Positions 62,991-64,000 of a stretch of DNA of 64,000 nt are shown piece by piece; within the stretch, counting starts at the first letter, position 1; every line of letters begins with the position of its first letter. The position numbers and the translations under genes are program-made. The notes beneath the pieces were generated by a model. It was not told where the DNA came from. It saw only the letters and a list, made by a program, of their open reading frames with translations, and searched no databases. Source of the stretch: Mesorhizobium sp. C432A (GTDB taxonomy: Bacteria; Pseudomonadota; Alphaproteobacteria; Rhizobiales; Rhizobiaceae); NCBI RefSeq assembly GCF_030323145.1, contig NZ_CP100470.1, forward strand, positions 5,745,001 to 5,809,000. The letters are read 5' to 3'.

Positions 62991-64000
62991 ATGAGCTCGA
63001 AGGATGATCCTTTCGATCCGACCGGCAAAACCGTCATCCGCCCCAGCCGCCCCAATCCCGGCCGCAAGCAAAAGACGGTTCTCGCCCGCGATGCGCCGGC
63101 CCCCGGCAGTACGGTGATCGCCCCTGCCAGCGTCCCGGAACCCACGATTTTCGATCCCAACGCCGGCCGCCAGCCGCCGTCCGACGTCACGGGGACGGTG
63201 ATCTATCAGGGAACGCCCTTCGCCAACGCGCCGGCCGATCGGCCCGTTCACGGCTCAGCCGGGACGGCGGGGAAAACGCCATGGGATGCGCTGCTCGGCG
63301 CCAGCGATGCCGTCGATTATGGCGCGGCCAACCCGATCGTCGCTGCCGCGGCGCCCTTGCTGATACTGCTTGGGCATCTGCGGCTGATGGCTGTCGAAAG
63401 ACCGGCCGAGCCGCTGGCGCAGCATGTCGCCGGCCTGATCGAGGATTTCGACCGCAAGATCGCCAGGACCGATACCTCGGAAGAGGATGCGCGCATCGCC
63501 AGCTATGTGCTTTGCGAAACCGCCGACGATATCGTCGCCAATCTGCCCGGTTCCAGCCGGGATGCGTGGGCGCAGCACGCCATGCTGCAGCGCTTCTTCC
63601 AGGTCAAACCCACCGGCGCCGGTTTTTTCCAGGCGCTGAACACGGTGCTGGCGACGCCGGAACATCATCGCAATCTCATCGAGCTGATGCATGTCTGCCT
63701 GTCGCTTGGCTTCGAAGGCCAGTATCGCGGCCAGCCGCGCGAGAGCCTCGAACGGGTCCGCCGCGACGTCTACGAGACATCAGCCTATTTCCGCGTCCTC
63801 GGTGACGACGACATCTCGCCGCGCTGGCAAGGCTTGTCGGTCACATCGGCGCAAGGCTCCAGGCGGGTTCCGCTCTGGGGCATAGCCGCTGCAACCGCGG
63901 CGGGCTTGACCGCAGCCTTTTTCACGCTGCGGGTCCTCATCACCAATGATGGCGAGGCTGTTGCCGGCGAGTTGCTGGCGCTCAATCCGGCGACGCCGGT
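62991..64000 (+). CDS. Second TssL/DotU protein, C-terminus outside the window
   Basis: 336 residues visible. The N-terminal tail (1-75) is disordered and has four Thr-Val-Ile/Leu motifs (KTVIRP with Thr14, KTVLAR with Thr29, STVIAP with Thr41, GTVIYQ with Thr69). DotU domain from about 95 (PIVAAAAPLLILLGHLRLM, EEDARIASYVLCETADD, then LMHVCLSLGFEGQYRG). A transmembrane helix (VPLWGIAAATAAGLTAAFFTL) lies near the right edge. In Agrobacterium tumefaciens TssL Thr14 is phosphorylated by PpkA and bound by Fha; the first motif here is also at 14 with the chosen start. The rest, probably followed by tssM2, is beyond the window. Confidence 0.85.
   Translation, partial: MSSKDDPFDPTGKTVIRPSRPNPGRKQKTVLARDAPAPGSTVIAPASVPEPTIFDPNAGRQPPSDVTGTVIYQGTPFANAPADRPVHGSAGTAGKTPWDALLGASDAVDYGAANPIVAAAAPLLILLGHLRLMAVERPAEPLAQHVAGLIEDFDRKIARTDTSEEDARIASYVLCETADDIVANLPGSSRDAWAQHAMLQRFFQVKPTGAGFFQALNTVLATPEHHRNLIELMHVCLSLGFEGQYRGQPRESLERVRRDVYETSAYFRVLGDDDISPRWQGLSVTSAQGSRRVPLWGIAAATAAGLTAAFFTLRVLITNDGEAVAGELLALNPATP

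Overview
The window is high-GC, densely coded chromosomal-type DNA of an alphaproteobacterium of the order Hyphomicrobiales (Rhizobiales). Gene content, start-site style, RIME-like intergenic palindromes and the type VI secretion gene set point to Mesorhizobium or a close relative. This assignment comes from reading the sequence, not from a database match. No rRNA, tRNA, CRISPR array, intact insertion sequence or replication origin was seen.

Layout. (1) 1-4330, minus strand: an acrAB-type RND efflux operon (permease running off the left edge, lipoprotein adaptor, TetR repressor) with a recognisable promoter and operator. An AMP-forming acyl-CoA ligase (4422-6062) lies upstream. (2) 6253-18187: a sugar-catabolic region made of a SorC-type regulator, a class II aldolase/short-chain dehydrogenase fusion, a ribose-type ABC importer, 5-methylthioribose kinase (mtnK), methylthioribose-1-P isomerase (mtnA) and a class II fructose-bisphosphate aldolase. 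Together they look like an uptake and 'DHAP shunt' route for 5-methylthioribose or 5-deoxyribose. A 25-bp palindrome between the importer and mtnK holds both divergent -35 boxes. The region is interrupted by a broken ddl fragment and a parDE toxin-antitoxin pair. (3) 18348-26683: a 2-oxoglutarate oxygenase with a metNIQ methionine importer, an atypical SDR, anmK, a GNAT acetyltransferase, and a divergent MFS transporter/Lrp pair.

(4) 26782-34209: a tightly coupled five-gene operon (SWIM zinc-finger protein, DUF5691-like protein, MoxR AAA+ ATPase, DUF5682-like protein, VWA protein). It resembles the uncharacterised E. coli yehLMPQ genes and is the best candidate for a poorly described system. 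(5) 34210-53521: a complete type VI secretion system, with clpV on the minus strand and tssA-B-C-hcp-E-F-G-tagH-J-K-L-M-tagF on the plus strand. (6) 53527-57472: an effector island containing a DUF4150 PAAR-like protein with a Cys/His-rich candidate nuclease tail, two small acidic proteins with similar C-termini (candidate immunity proteins), a DUF2169 adaptor and a ketosynthase-like protein without a catalytic Cys. (7) 57506-61446, minus strand: vgrG with a 24-unit octapeptide beta-helix, a DUF6484-like protein and a HEAT-repeat-like protein. (8) 61718 to the right edge: a second FHA protein and a second TssL whose N-terminus carries four Thr-Val-Ile/Leu motifs. This suggests a second, phosphothreonine-regulated T6SS half-cluster continuing beyond the window.
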